Shown: in pieces, positions 42,600 through 53,345 of the stretch
How positions within the stretch are numbered: the first letter of the stretch is position 1
How the letters are laid out: every line of letters begins with the position of its first letter
The notes under the pieces: generated by a model
What the model was told of the DNA's origin: nothing
Seen by the model: only the letters and a program-made list of their open reading frames with translations
Databases searched by the model: none
Made by a program: the position numbers and the translations under genes
NCBI GenBank assembly: GCA_004194705.1
Contig: SADC01000053.1
Coordinates: 124,001 to 188,000 of the forward strand
Direction of reading: 5' to 3'
Source of the DNA: Ditylenchus dipsaci
Taxonomy: Eukaryota > Nematoda > Chromadorea > Rhabditida > Anguinidae
Length of the DNA: 64,000 nucleotides

Positions 42600-42975
42600 C
42601 AAAAAAAAAGGACTTTGGAGTGTTAAGCAAACCGTCGAAAGTAAATTCTAAAAATCATGTTCGCCTGAAACTTTGATTCCGTCAAAGGAACCTCAACTTC
42701 TGACACCGGATCCGTGTTCAGCATAGCCGATTTACTTTAGAAACTGCTCTTTGATTTGCCCACTCAGTATTAAATTTCAAATTCCCCTCGAGACAAAAAA
42801 TATTTAAATTCGAATTTTTTCAAATTTTAAATGGCAAATCAAAGAGCAGGTAAATCGGCCATGCTGAACACGAATCCGGTGTCAGAAATTGAGTTTTCCT
42901 TAGCAAAATCAAAGTTTTAGGCAAAGATGATTTTTAGAATTTACTTTCGACGGTTTGCTTAACACTCCAAAATCC
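42600..42975. repeat. Inverted repeat in the outer shell
   Basis: AAAGGACTTTGGAGTGTTAA...AAAATCATCTT-type left arm (42608-42662) is mirrored at 42920-42975; inner blocks GGATCCGTGTTCAGCAT and AAACTGCTCTTTGATTTGCC are mirrored too. A complete palindrome of its own. Confidence 0.7.
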
Positions 42976-43423
42976 TTACAGTCGACGCTCTCCATAACGG
43001 ACCCGAAGGTACTGTGCTCAGCCGTCCGTTATGGAGAGCGTCCGTTATTTAGAGCGTCCGTTATGGAGAGAGACATTTTTCTTCATGAATAAATTTGTCC
43101 GTTATAGAGAGCTTTAAATACTAAATCTGGTTTTTGAGGTTTATTTATGCAAAAAAACATAAGAAAACATCACTTGTTCACACTGAAACAGCTTAAAAGG
43201 CTTTTCTGCCACATAGCAGACGGCCCTATGCATTTTAGGAGGCAACATTTTTGCTTCGGTCCCTCTGTTGTTTTTTCTTAAAAATTCACTTGGTCCCCCT
43301 GTCTATTATGGTTATATTGATACTCTGATTATCATCCCCCCATTTTACTGATACTGTGATCATAGCGCTGCTTGGTAAGGTATGAAAAACTCACCTTTTA
43401 GGCCAGGTTTTGAAAAGGGTGGT

Positions 43424-44272
43424 ATTTAATTTTGGCCATAGAATACTGAATTTTGGCCATAGATTTGTGTTGGCCATAGATTACTGAATTTTGGCCATAG
43501 AATACTGAAAAATGGCCATAGATTTCTGAAAATTGGCCATAGATTTCTCAAAATTGGCCATAGATTTCTGAATTTTAGCCATACTCGCTCGAAATCATGT
43601 TTCAACCACTCTTTAAGATGCTCTTGGACCTGAAACATCCTGAAAAGATGTTTTAAGAGTGTCGATGACAATTTTCCGAGTTTTTTTTGACCGAAGTTTG
43701 ACTTTTTGCCTTGAGCGACCAATGGTCGGAAAAATTACAGAATTTTTTTTTCTCGACAAAGTGTCATCGACACCCTTAAAGGTGCATGCCCGTGCCCGAC
43801 ACGGAGAAAAGGCGGAGACCAGCACTTTTTTTCTTTCTCGATCAAGTTTTACATGCATACGCATTCAGATTTTTTAAGTTTTCTGCCTATTTTTCGAAAG
43901 TAGTATAGGGTCATTAATATTAGATTTGACGCAAAACGAGTGAAAGATAGAACGATTCAAAAAAATTGCTGGTCCCGCCTTAACTTTTTGAAATGCACGG
44001 GCATGCCCTTTAAAACATCGTTTCAGGATGTTTCAGGTCCGAGAGCATCTTAAAAAGTGGTTGAAACATGATTTCGAGCGAGTATGGCTAAAATTCAGAA
44101 ATCTATGGCTAAAATTCAGAAATCTATGGCCAATTTTCAGAAATCTATGGCCATTTTTCAGTATTCTATGGCCAAAATTCAATAATCTATGGCCAAAAAA
44201 TCTCTGGCCAAATTAAATATTCTATGGCCAAAATTCAGTATTCTATGGCCAATTTTAAATATAACCCTTTTG
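43424..44272. mobile_element. Foldback element of TGGCCATAGATTTCTGAAT units
   Basis: About seven units of ATTTTGGCCATAGAATACTG type at 43430-43580 face the same array inverted at 44082-44260. Next inward, CTCGAAATCATGTTTCAACC ACTCTTTAAGATGCTC is mirrored at 44038-44083. Innermost is the AAAGGTGCATGCCC element. Confidence 0.75.
43770..44013. mobile_element. TTAAAGG(T/G)GCATGCCCGTG MITE
   Basis: TTAAAGGTGCATGCCCGTGC and CACGGGCATGCCCTTTAA are inverted ends, followed by GGCGGAGACCAGCA and TGCTGGTCCCGCC. A half element with the same end lies at 56244-56300 (TTTAAAGGGCATGCCCGTCG). Confidence 0.7.
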
Positions 44273-44789
44273 TAAAAATCGCAGTCATGATGATTATGGT
44301 CAGCATAATCACCTAAACCATGATCTCCTTCAAAACAAAAGGAGAGACCAAGGCATTTTTCAGCAACAAGCAACAGGGGCGAACAAGCTAAAAATGTTGC
44401 CCCTCATAGTAAATAGGACTGGCTTTTATGTTTCTGTTCCATAGCAAGAGGTCACAAGCTCATTATCAATCACGGCATTTTCGATTTTTTAATTTTCTTG
44501 CAAATTTTTTTCATCACATTCAAAAATAGCCCTCTATCATGAATATCGAAAATTTGAAGATTTTTTTTAATTTTTGAGTACAGATGGGTCGAAAGTCTAT
44601 GCTTATTTATCCCAAGAATTGCTTTGCTTTTATTGTGTGCTGCTTCGATTATGCTTTTTTTATTCTACTCAAGTCGCTTTTTCCTAGGAGTGATGCTGAA
44701 ACAATTTTGGTCATATAGAAACAACGAAAACATAAAAAAAAACTAAAAAACCGAGGGCATCATTTTTTTTGACAAAAAGCCTTTCTAAG

Positions 44790-44937
44790 CAGGGCTGTTC
44801 AAATTTAGTTCAGCTCTTCCTCATCCCTCTTCCACCCAAAATTTTCGTCTCTTCCATCTTCCTCATCCTTCTTCCGGTCGGAAGAGGAAGAATTTCTTCC
44901 CCTCCGGAAGAACCTTCCGGAAGAGTGAACAGCCCTG
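44790..44937. mobile_element. hAT-type MITE with 8-base target duplication
   Basis: CAGGGCTGTTCA and TGAACAGCCCTG are inverted ends, a classic hAT terminus. TTTCTAAG precedes (44782-44789) and follows it (44938-44945). The inside is CTTCC/GGAAG-rich, with TCTTCCGG and CCGGAAGA units. Confidence 0.85.
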
Positions 44938-45770
44938 TTTCTAAGCCGAAAATAGATTGCATTTGCGAAAATTGGCTATACATTTTCGTGCTAAGGAAGG
45001 AGTTTTTTTGGAGATATGGCGAAAAATATAGATAGTCCGTTATGGAGAAAGCTATTTATTTATTGGTGACCGGCATTCGTGTCCGTTATGTAGAGCGTCC
45101 GTTATGTAGAGCGTCCTTCCAGTCAATTTCAATAGAAACCAACCAAACCAAATTTTTTGCCCGTTATGGAGAGCGTCCGTTATGGAGGGGGTCCGTTATG
45201 GAGAGCGTGGACTGTATTTTGTTTTGTTTCAAAACACTATTTGGTGCAGTTTTTCCTGCTCTGTCGAATAGTATCTACCATTCACTAAAATACGGCATTT
45301 TCACGCTTCTTTATGCATATTTTTGTATGAGCAACGTTTTAGAAAATAAAAACAATTATTTCTTCAATACTTTTTCATTCGATTGTCGTAAATACCTCAA
45401 CAATATGCCTTTGAAAGCTCGTAATCTGCGTTTTCTTTTGCACATAAAACTAGTTTCATCTGTTATAAAAATTTGCATGGTCTACCTCTTTAAGGTCTAC
45501 CTCTTTAAAGTTGCATAGATAAAAATCGTGACTTGGTTGGTTCTAGGATTGTCGAATCGAACGTTGGATTTCGAACATTGTTCGAAATGTTCGAGATTTT
45601 TTCGAACGTTCGACTTCGAACCGAACGTTTGTTCGAAAATTTTCGAACCCGAACTTCGAACCGAATCTTCGTTCGAAAATTTCAAACTTGAACTTCGAAT
45701 CGAACCGATCGTTCGAAAATTTCAAACGTTTGACAACCCTAGTTGGTTCACAAGGGCAGCAAACACCATA

Positions 45771-46021
45771 TACCGTATTTCCTCTAATAAGCGCCCTCCC
45801 CAAAATCCGGTATTTCTTAAATTCATTCTCCTCCTTTTATGCCGGGTTTTTTGTTTTCGAACGCCACATATGTTATATACCAAAATGTAGCTGGGAGTCT
45901 GCGCTACATTTTGGTATATAACATACGTGGCGTTCGAAAACAAAAACCCGGTATAAAAGGAGGAGAATGAATTTAAGAAATACCGGATTTTGGGGAGGGC
46001 GCTTATTGGAGGAATACGGTA
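45771..46021. mobile_element. CCGTATTT-family full palindrome
   Basis: TACCGTATTTCCTCTAATAA through the mirror TTATTGGAGGAATACGGTA. The arms are almost identical over 110 bases, including TACATTTTGGTATATAACAT and its inverse. A very recent or gene-converted copy. Confidence 0.85.
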
Positions 46022-46619
46022 GTAACTTTTTGTCAACTTTTTTTTCACCATCGTGTTCAGCGTGAAATTCTGCACAAGAATGTACCTTCAGGACGTACGG
46101 CCTTTTCCATGTTAAACAGCGTTTTATTTGCAGGAACCCTAGTTCTGGAGTGGTTTTATATCTTGTAAGGTATGCAATTGGCCCCCAGATTGTTGAATCT
46201 ATGTAAATCTGCTCAGGCCTCAGAACAAGGGAATTGCCTAAGTATCGATAATCAGAGGAAAGCTGCGTAGTGGTACTGAGCGCATAGGTGGGCTAGGTGT
46301 ATAGAAGTATTTTTAGATGGGTGAATATCTCCGGTGAATGATACACTGGCGGATAGGTTAAAATAAGGAAGTTAACTTTTTGGTTCACTCAATCTCCGGG
46401 TACAAGTGGTGAATTTGGATGTCCATCTCGTGCAAAAATTTTTTTCTTATGTTTTGGCTTCAAAAAAACTTTTCTTGCAATGTTTCCGATGATCTTACGA
46501 TAATTTCTAAGTAACAAACTGCAATTCGAGCAGTTTTACAAAGCTCAAAAATACCCTGAAAATTACATTTGACTAGTATCAAATCTTCTGTAGAATGCTC
46601 AAGTTAACACAAAAAAGAG

Positions 46620-46900
46620 ATTTTGGAACCCCAATAACATAAAAAAAATTCGCGCAAAACAGACAACCACTTGGTAGATGGATAGATTATCCAGTAGAAC
46701 TAAGGATGGATTAGTATTGATCACAATACTAGTAACTACAGACCAAAAAAATAGCTCGGAAGAAGTAAAAACGTAGACAACCGAATAGAGTTAACTATCT
46801 AGCCCCCTTTTTACCGGCCCCTTTTTTACTGACCCCTTTTACCGCCCTTTTTTTATCGGCCCACTTTTTACAGCCCCCTTTTGACCCAGTACCACTCACT
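46620..46900. repeat. Dispersed repeat with tandem GGCCCCTTTTTTAC units
   Basis: 46720-46900 resembles 34260-34440 (AATACTAGTAACTAC/AATAGCACTTACTGACTAG..., then GCCCCTTTTTAC words). The 46801-46890 part is a tandem of (A/G)CCCC(C)TTTTTTACCG units. The left edge (46650-46690) carries a CCAAGTGG-family fragment. Confidence 0.5.
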
Positions 46901-46924
46901 CATTTTGCTTTTAATGACCTAGCC

Positions 46925-47480
46925 TACAAAACTAATGGGACTTTGAAGTGTATTTTTTTCGCGCCTCCCGGACTGGAGACAAAAGTCCAGCTAACCTTCA
47001 CCCTGCCTCTCATTAAAAACACTTGCTTTTGCTCTTTTTACTTGCTTGTTGCCATTTGAGCGACAAGAAGGAGGTGAGGAGACGGCTCCAGCCATATAAT
47101 ATTCAAAAAAACTTTATCGCTCTCGGTTTGCTGGCCAATTCCTTTACTGTCTGATGCTACCTCTGCTGGCAGACTACTTTTAATCCCTCCACCCGCTGCA
47201 ACCGCCATGTGTGTGTCTGTGGCGGCAGAGATACACACACATCATATACCCACCAACACCACAAGGGCAGTGTTAACACCATCAGCAACTAGCATTAGCA
47301 GTTCACTATTTTTTGGCAGCAGCAGCAGTGAGGGCAGGCTGTTTTTTTGAGGTTGGGGCAGGAAGTAAGTTCGGGTAAGAATTGAAATGCCTTCTTCTCT
47401 TCAACCTTCCTCCTCCTTCTACCCACTGGGTTACTTCCTCCCACTCGTTGGCTGTTATTTTATTGCGTTTATTCATCTGG
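46925..47480. promoter_or_regulatory. GC-richer non-coding island, candidate regulatory sequence
   Basis: Complex, non-repetitive sequence with CAGCAGCAGCAGTGAGGGCA, TGTTAACACC and TGTGTGTCTGTGGCGG in otherwise AT-rich, repeat-filled DNA. It has no coding continuity in any frame beyond 66 codons. It resembles the islands at 53040, 55310, 57415 and 60285 in composition and in words such as GTTAACACC (also at about 55471). Function inferred only. Confidence 0.3.
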
Positions 47481-48108
47481 ATTTTTTTTCTTTTGCATCA
47501 GTTATAAGATCAGGTGAGATTTAGAAAAAAATTATTCGAACCGGGAATCAATCTTTTCAGCTTTATATTAGTAAAAAATACATTTGTAAGCTTTTCTTAT
47601 GAATTTTTTACAAATATTCTCAGAAATAAGCAATAGAAACTTTTTCAAAAATCGGAATTCTGGAATTCAGGATCAATAACCTTTCTGCACATGTCCTTAA
47701 CCAAGGACATCTTATATTCTGTTTCAATTGTAGATGCTAAAAAGACCTAAAATCCTCACACAAAAATAAGTACTCATGCAACAACAAAAGTGTTTGAAAT
47801 AACTAAGATTGTCAAGCACTCAAAATTTTCGATTCGTGTACCTAAAATTCGGTTTTTATTTTATTTTTCAATTAATTAATTTAAAAAATGCTTCTATACC
47901 AGTGTTTTGTATCGATTTTCGCGTTTTTTTCCGCACCCACGACCATATTACTTGCTTGAAGTTTTCATAAGCGCCTTTACGATATATCATTTTTTAAAGA
48001 TGTCACTCTTCACAAAACCGTGGTTAAAGATTTAGCTTGTAAAAGCTGTCAAATGGCTGTCAATGGATCGTTTTATGAATGATTTTGTCAATTTTCCAGC
48101 TGAGTGCA

Positions 48109-48393
48109 GCACCGGTGTCGTTTCTTTTTCGGCTCCGGCTGCCATAGCACAGACCTAGTTATGGTGAAAAGGTGTGTAATACACCAGTATGTAACTTGGA
48201 TTTATTGTCTCCGGAGCCGGCATTTTAATTGAGCCGACAAGCCCCGATTCTGCAGAGTAATGCTTTTTCTACAAAATGGTGTATTACACACCTTTCACCA
48301 TAACTAGGTCTGTGCTATGGCAGCCAGAGCCAAAAAAAAGAAGAAACGAAAGAAGAAAAAAGAAGAAAAGCCAAAAAGAAACGACACCGGTGC
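48109..48393. mobile_element. Palindromic element with CACCGGTGTCGTTTC ends
   Basis: CACCGGTGTCGTTTCTTTTT and AAAAAGAAACGACACCGGTG end the element; AGCACAGACCTAGTTATGGT GAAAAGGTGTGTAAT is mirrored at 48275-48318. A purine tract (48330-48380) is asymmetric, expanded on one arm only. Confidence 0.75.
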
Positions 48394-48862
48394 GACATCG
48401 AGGACCATTCTATTCACAAAATGACTTTATATGCTAAATCTTTTAACACGATTTTCTAGTCGACAGATCATTCTACAAAATGATATTTCGGAATTTTTTT
48501 TGTGAAAACTGTACGCAAGTAATATGGCCATTGGCACGGAAAAAACGCAAAAAGTCGATTCACAACACTGTTTTATACTTCTCATTTCACGCACAGGGGG
48601 ACACAGAATTTTTTTTCAAGCCGAAACATCTAAATCATGTGCTGGTGCACAGACTCATAGTCCAAAAAGACTTGCTACTAAATTTCTGGAAAAAGAGATT
48701 TTTCCAATTGCATTTTTTTATCCTGTTAGGATTGTCCGCCCACCCACAGTGTATATATCAGAAATGCTCAGCATGAAATCGTGCACCACATCTTCTGCTT
48801 GTCTTGGTCAGCCTTTCTCGGGTTAATAATTATTTATGAAAATAATTTGCAAATACATTTCA

Positions 48863-48902
48863 ACTTATTGCAGCAGCAGCTGCTGCTGCTGCTGCAATAA
48901 GT
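48863..48902. repeat. CAG/CTG hairpin
   Basis: ACTTATTGCAGCAGCAG is followed directly by CTGCTGCTGCTGCTGCAATAAGT: a short perfect palindrome made of inverted CAG triplets. Confidence 0.85.
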
Positions 48903-49150
48903 ATTTTGGCTCCCAAAAGTGATTACAAACAAATTGGAGCTATGTTTTATGCGTGTGTCCTTGTGTGCCTACTGGTTTTTTCATATAGATTGTGTGTCAT
49001 TATATTTCTTTTACTGTTCAATTATTTATGAACAGCTTTGCAAAATGTACTTTTGTGCCTTTGTACTTTCTTAAAAACAACTAAGTCAGCCATTTAATTG
49101 TCTCTAAATTTTTGAATTTAGATTACAAATGGTATGAGGGCGAGACGCTT

Positions 49151-49873
49151 CGGCCCTATTTTACTTGACGGTAGTTTTTTTTGCCTTGGTCCCCCTATTG
49201 ATTTTTTCATGATTTTCTATTAGGAAATTGTTTCACTATGCAATATTGGTTGCTAATTTTAGATCATCATGGTGCGCAAGCAGTTAGTCGAAATAATTGA
49301 AAAGCCAAAGTTTGCGGACATTCGTCTAAAGCATTTGTTTAAGTTCTCAGTCGAAGATGCGATTTTATTTCTTGCAAATGCCAGTCTCCTAAAGAACAAT
49401 ATGAAATGTAGCATATGTGCTAGTGACATGAACATTCAAAAGCGGAGTGATTTGCAAGATGGAATCCAAGTAAATTTTGTGTTTGAAACGAGTTGTTGAT
49501 CTTTCCTTTAAGTGGGTTGCCGTAACAACAAAGTCCAATGCTCTAACAAGTCCATCAGAAGCGAGTCCTTTTTTGGAAAGTCAAAGTTGCCACTGCCTAT
49601 CTCTATTCTGGTCTTTTACATGTGGGCTAACGACTTCGACAATAAGCAGATCGCACGAGAGCTGGATCTAAGTGCCAAAACAGTTGTTGACTGGCTTAAC
49701 ATGTGTCGAGAAGTCTGCGAATCAGAAAAATCTACATTTAGGAGATACTATTGGAGATACTTTGGAGATACTATTGGATGCCTATGTAGTGAAACAATTT
49801 CCTAATAGAAAATCATGAAAAAATCAATAGGGGGACCAAGGCAAAAAAACTACCGTCAAGTAAAATAGGGCCG
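49151..49873. mobile_element. Merlin-derived element with about 85-base inverted ends
   Basis: CGGCCCTATTTTACTTGACG (49151) and its mirror ending at 49873 extend through GCCTTGGTCCCCCTATTGAT to TTAGGAAATTGTTTCACTA with very few mismatches. ACGCTT stands on both sides (49145-49150 and 49874-49879), possibly a shortened target duplication (8-9 is usual). The interior encodes only the first part of a Merlin transposase. Confidence 0.85.
49269..49805 (+). pseudogene. Merlin (IS1595-type) transposase, N-terminal part only
   Basis: Exon 49269-49469 reads MVRKQLVEIIEKPKFADIRL and, later, CSICASDMNIQKRSDLQDGI, a zinc-ribbon half with C-x2-C. After a 43-base intron, exon 49513 onward reads GCRNNKVQCSNKSIRSESFF, GKSKLPLPISILVFYMWAND, and the helix-turn-helix ELDLSAKTVVDWLNMCREVC. 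These are the conserved first two domains of Merlin/IS1595 transposases. The DDE domain is replaced by the right inverted end. The splice joins out of frame by one base beside GGG (TGGGTTGC), so either a base is missing in the read or the gene is dead. A matching catalytic-domain fragment is at 39144. Confidence 0.75.
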
Positions 49874-50118
49874 ACGCTTCTGTTTCTGATTAGCTGAGAA
49901 AATTTACGTGCTCATCACCTATAGTTCAAGCTTTTCGAATTTCCATGTCAAGGAAGAAAATGGGTTTTCAAGTACAAGGTGTGCCAAAAGAAGTTCATTA
50001 CGATATGATTTTCCAACCGATCTTTTTATTTTTTTAGACTTTTAAGTAAAGTTGTGAGCATTCGAAGTTTTCACTCGGCTTGGATGGACGTTTGAAGCTC
50101 GAAAAAAAGTCGAGCTTA

Positions 50119-50520
50119 CAGGGTGGGGCAAAAAAACGCGAACACTATTAAATAATCTTTGCTTTTATTTAATTTTTAATTTTTTCATGAATTTGTTCAC
50201 AGGTTTTGCTTGCTAGATAGCTTGTTTGAAAGTCCTGTTGAATTCCTATTAAATTTGGTGTAGCAAGGATGCACAGTTGAAGCGAGTATACGCATATGGG
50301 AAGCAACCACGTAGTGAGTTAGTCCTGTGCAGCGAGCCACGTTAATCTCATGCTGAGAGAGATAGATCTCGGGTTACGGCAGAATGCGAAGACTCGGTAC
50401 CGGTCTCATAACTGTTATTTCAACATCCTTGTCTACACCAAAAAATACTTATTTCAGACGTTGCGCGGGAGCTCTTGACGAAAATTTTCAAAAGTGTCCG
50501 CGTTTTTTGCCCCCACCCTG
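50119..50520. mobile_element. Mariner-like MITE, TA target site
   Basis: CAGGGTGGGGCAAAAAAACG CGAACACT and its mirror AGTGTCCGCGTTTTTTGCCC CCACCCTG lie at the ends, each next to TA. The interior has no transposase. Confidence 0.75.
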
Positions 50521-50524
50521 TAGA

Positions 50525-53040
50525 GCTCGATGTTGAGCCCTCTGCTCGACAACTCTATTTCTGACGTCATAGGCAACTGAATCCTATTGAGCAAAGAGGT
50601 TTTTCGCATTGGCCCTCATGTTGTTTTCTAGATTTTATCAGCTAAGGCAAGAATTAGCCAGCGTTAGAATGGACTCAGACATGTTTCTCAAACTAATGAA
50701 AAATATCTGAGTCTGTCTTAACTTACCTTGGCTAACCCTCAAAAAGGTCCTATTGAGGGTAAACGGCTGATTGTGATGTCGGTTGATTCTAGTGGAGTTT
50801 TCGATGCTGAATCCGATTCTTTTTTTTAGAACTTTCGGCTACTGTGGAAATTTTTGAGAAAAATGCATTTGAAATTTTTTTCACGTTTGAGTTTTTTTCA
50901 AACTTTTGACAGGCTGCACCTCAGTCATGCTTGAGCATTTCAAAAATCTTAAACGTGTTTTAGGATATGCAAAAATTTATCTTTTTTAGTATAGAACATG
51001 TCAGATACATTGATGCTGCTTGAGGACTAAAAAATCGAAAAATAGCAAGAGTTACCAATTTTAAAATATGCATTTTTGGGAGTTTTTGAAGTGTAATTTT
51101 TGCTTGTCTAATGTTTCACTATTTTTATTTCAAATTCAGATAAAGATATTGATAAGTTAAAAGGTATTAATAAGTATTCAGTAATAAAAAAACAGTCATG
51201 AAATTGATCAGTAAAGTTCTTTAATAAAAATAGTCTTTTTAGTTAACGTAAAAAGCACTTTTTGTTTACAAATTTACAGTTTTAACGTCAGTTTCGTGCT
51301 CAGCATGGTCAATTTATTTATGAAAGTGCCTTTCAAATTCAAAACTCACTACCAAATTTCAAATTCCATTCGAGACAACAAATTTTTAAACTACGAGAAA
51401 AATGCTGAAATTTTCCGATTTGAATCGGAGGAATTATTTGCACACTCTCTAAACTCCATTGAGATTCTTGTTTTTTTTGCGTTTTGTGGTATAAGCTGGG
51501 GCTTTTTGGCTAAAATAAAAAGGTATTTTCCGATTTCATTCGTCAAATCTAACAATTTTTCGACTGCACGACATATATTATTACAAATTAATTATACCAG
51601 ATGTAAGCTAATTAATTTTAAGCATTTTATACTTCTTTTTGTCTATTTATTGTGTAACAAGCCACCTTCCGGTAGTTGGCAGGCTAGATGTAGTTTGTGG
51701 TTGCCAACTTGAGCAAATGAGTTTTGCGGTGTTTAATTAGCAAAAGGGTGGAATACGTTGGTAATCTTCAATATAATCCTAAATTAACTACTAGAAGTGT
51801 TGATTAACCCTTGTTATTGCGTAGATATGTGTTATTAAAGGTGCTGGCTTAATCGGGGAATTCCAAATATGTGAGCTTTTTGAACTTTTGCTGAATGTCA
51901 TATGTTCTGCGCTAAAATCGTGTTTTTATATATGTAATTGGTGTCCAATAAGACGGATCTTCAAAGCCTTATATTTTATCAATGTTAGGATCATATCTTA
52001 TTTCCTTGAATACCATTTTGTAGCCCTGCCTCTTCTCTTTCAAATGGCATATTACACTTAGCTTGATTATTTTGGATAAGTCACCGTTTGGCTTCAAACA
52101 TTTGTGAGGTTATTTTAAGAAATTTACCAGCGTTTTCATCACTTTCAGTGATCATATGTTTCATTGAATTTATCCCCATGTTGTAGCGCAGCTCAAGTGC
52201 TACAAAACCCATATTACAGAAAGATTTTTGAAAATCTGAGTCTTGAGATTGATTGAGATTTATTGATGAGTTGTGAAGGCCGAGCATGTAAAGGTAATAT
52301 ATATAACAACGACTTTTTAAATTCGATGTTGGATTGTATGGCAACTGCAAAATCAAAAATATGCACATCCCTTGTCTGAAACTTATACCTCGTACACATT
52401 TTTTTCCTGGCTGAAACACAAATTCCGGTAATCAGGAGATAGTTCTGACTTACCTTTATCTAGATTTGGCTCTCAATTTGACCTAAATTTCAATTTGGAC
52501 GAGAGTTAAATGTGCCTTAATTTGGCTAAACAGTGCCTTATTTCTCAAATTTCTTTCTTTTTAAAACCCTGGAAATTGACTGCACTGTTTTTTCACCTAA
52601 AGTCTAAAAAACACTTTTTGATCATGTTTATGCAAAGGAATTGTTGGTATGAAAAATTTAAAAAAAAATATTCCTCCTCCTAGCTGGGAGGGGGAATTCA
52701 GGTTCAATTTAGCCAACTTTTGACGCTACTCGTTTTTACTCGACTTTTTCCTAGTTTATTGCAGCCATATTTTCCACTTAAAACAGCAAAGTTGTTATAA
52801 TTGCAATCAAGTCGAAAAATAGTCTTCGTACTCATCAAAAATGATAGCGAAAGGGATTTTTGTAAACTCTATCAAAATGTTAAGTTTCTGGTTGATGTAT
52901 GATGTTAATACTTGTGATTGTTTTAAGTCGTCACAAAATATTTCACAATCATGTCAAACCGCAAAATAAATGTTTGCTCCATCAAATATGCAAAGCCGAT
53001 TTTCCCTTTTTAAATCCCACAAAATTTTTGGACTTTGCAG
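50525..53040. other. Non-coding stretch, sparse repeats
   Basis: Holds a 110-base inverted pair at about 50640-50750 (CTAAGGCAAGAATTAGCCAG... / ...TTACCTTGGCTAACC) and a diverged mariner-like piece at 51940-52065. Two open frames, 51296-51712 (+) and 52419-52081 (-), have AT-driven composition and no recognisable domain. The word GTTTGTGGTTGCCAAC at 51693-51708 recurs at 53062. Confidence 0.4.
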
Positions 53041-53345
53041 GAGACTAGTTTTTGCTATTTCGTTTGTGGTTGCCAACCTCCCCAGCCAGCCAGCCAATCC
53101 ATTATGGCTGCTGCTTATAATGAATATACACACAAGGGGGGACACTGATGTCATCATATATAGATGCCAGTGGTGTTCTTTTGCCTGGTAAAGCTCCACA
53201 ACTCCCCTGTCCTCTCCAAGGGCAATGGTTAGCAGCAGGCTGGCAGTTGCGAATTGAAATAAATTCCCCTGCTTTCTCCCCCACTTTTGACGTATTTGTT
53301 GGGTTGTTGCTTTCAAACACCCAGCCAACAACTTCGGTTGTATTT
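53040..53345. promoter_or_regulatory. GC-richer non-coding island, candidate regulatory sequence
   Basis: Non-repetitive sequence with CCCAGCCAGCCAGCCAATCC, GACACTGATGTCATCATATA and CAACTCCCCTGTCCTCTCCA. It begins with GTTTGTGGTTGCCAAC (53062-53077), identical over 16 bases to 51693-51708. Overlapping open frames in both strands are not supported by any domain. Regulatory role is inference. Confidence 0.35.

Larger units (their letters stand above)
43223..44415. mobile_element. Element with GGCCCTAT ends and CCTTGGTCCC inner arms
   Basis: GGCCCTATGCATTTTAGGAG then GGCAACATTTTT on the left; AAAAATGTTGCCCCTCATAG on the right; inner TTGGTCCCCCTG and its mirror in GGAGAGACCAAGGC. Same inner word as 12489, 36107, 41364 and 49151. 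Inside is the GGCCATAG foldback. Confidence 0.55.
42979..45214. mobile_element. pogo-like element with TA target site (CCGTTATGGAGAGCGT units)
   Basis: CAGTCGACGCTCTCCATAAC on the left and GTTATGGAGAGCGTGGACTG on the right, each flanked by TA. Both termini contain several tandem GTCCGTTATGGAGAGC units (43019-43070 and 45035-45205). The interior has been filled by later insertions. No transposase was recognised. Confidence 0.7.
42545..45292. mobile_element. Outer shell of a set of nested inverted-repeat elements
   Basis: GTGGTAGATACCACTCGACAG...CACCAGATAGTGTTTTGAAAC (42545-42601) is mirrored at 45230-45290 (GTTTCAAAACACTATTTGGTG...). Successive inner shells are listed separately. The shells close at matching depths, as expected for insertion of one element into another several times over. 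Confidence 0.7.

Noticed and set aside
43426..44216. Periodic open frames (FRNLWPIFRNLWP type)
   Set aside because: Direct translation of the TGGCCATAGATTTCTG array, present mirrored on both arms.
47038..47238. 66-codon minus-strand open frame in a GC-richer island
   Set aside because: Although composition is gene-like, no acceptor or donor extends it and no family resemblance is seen; kept as a candidate regulatory island instead.
52081..52419. 112-codon minus-strand open frame
   Set aside because: Overlaps a diverged mariner-like repeat edge; no domain, no splice partner.
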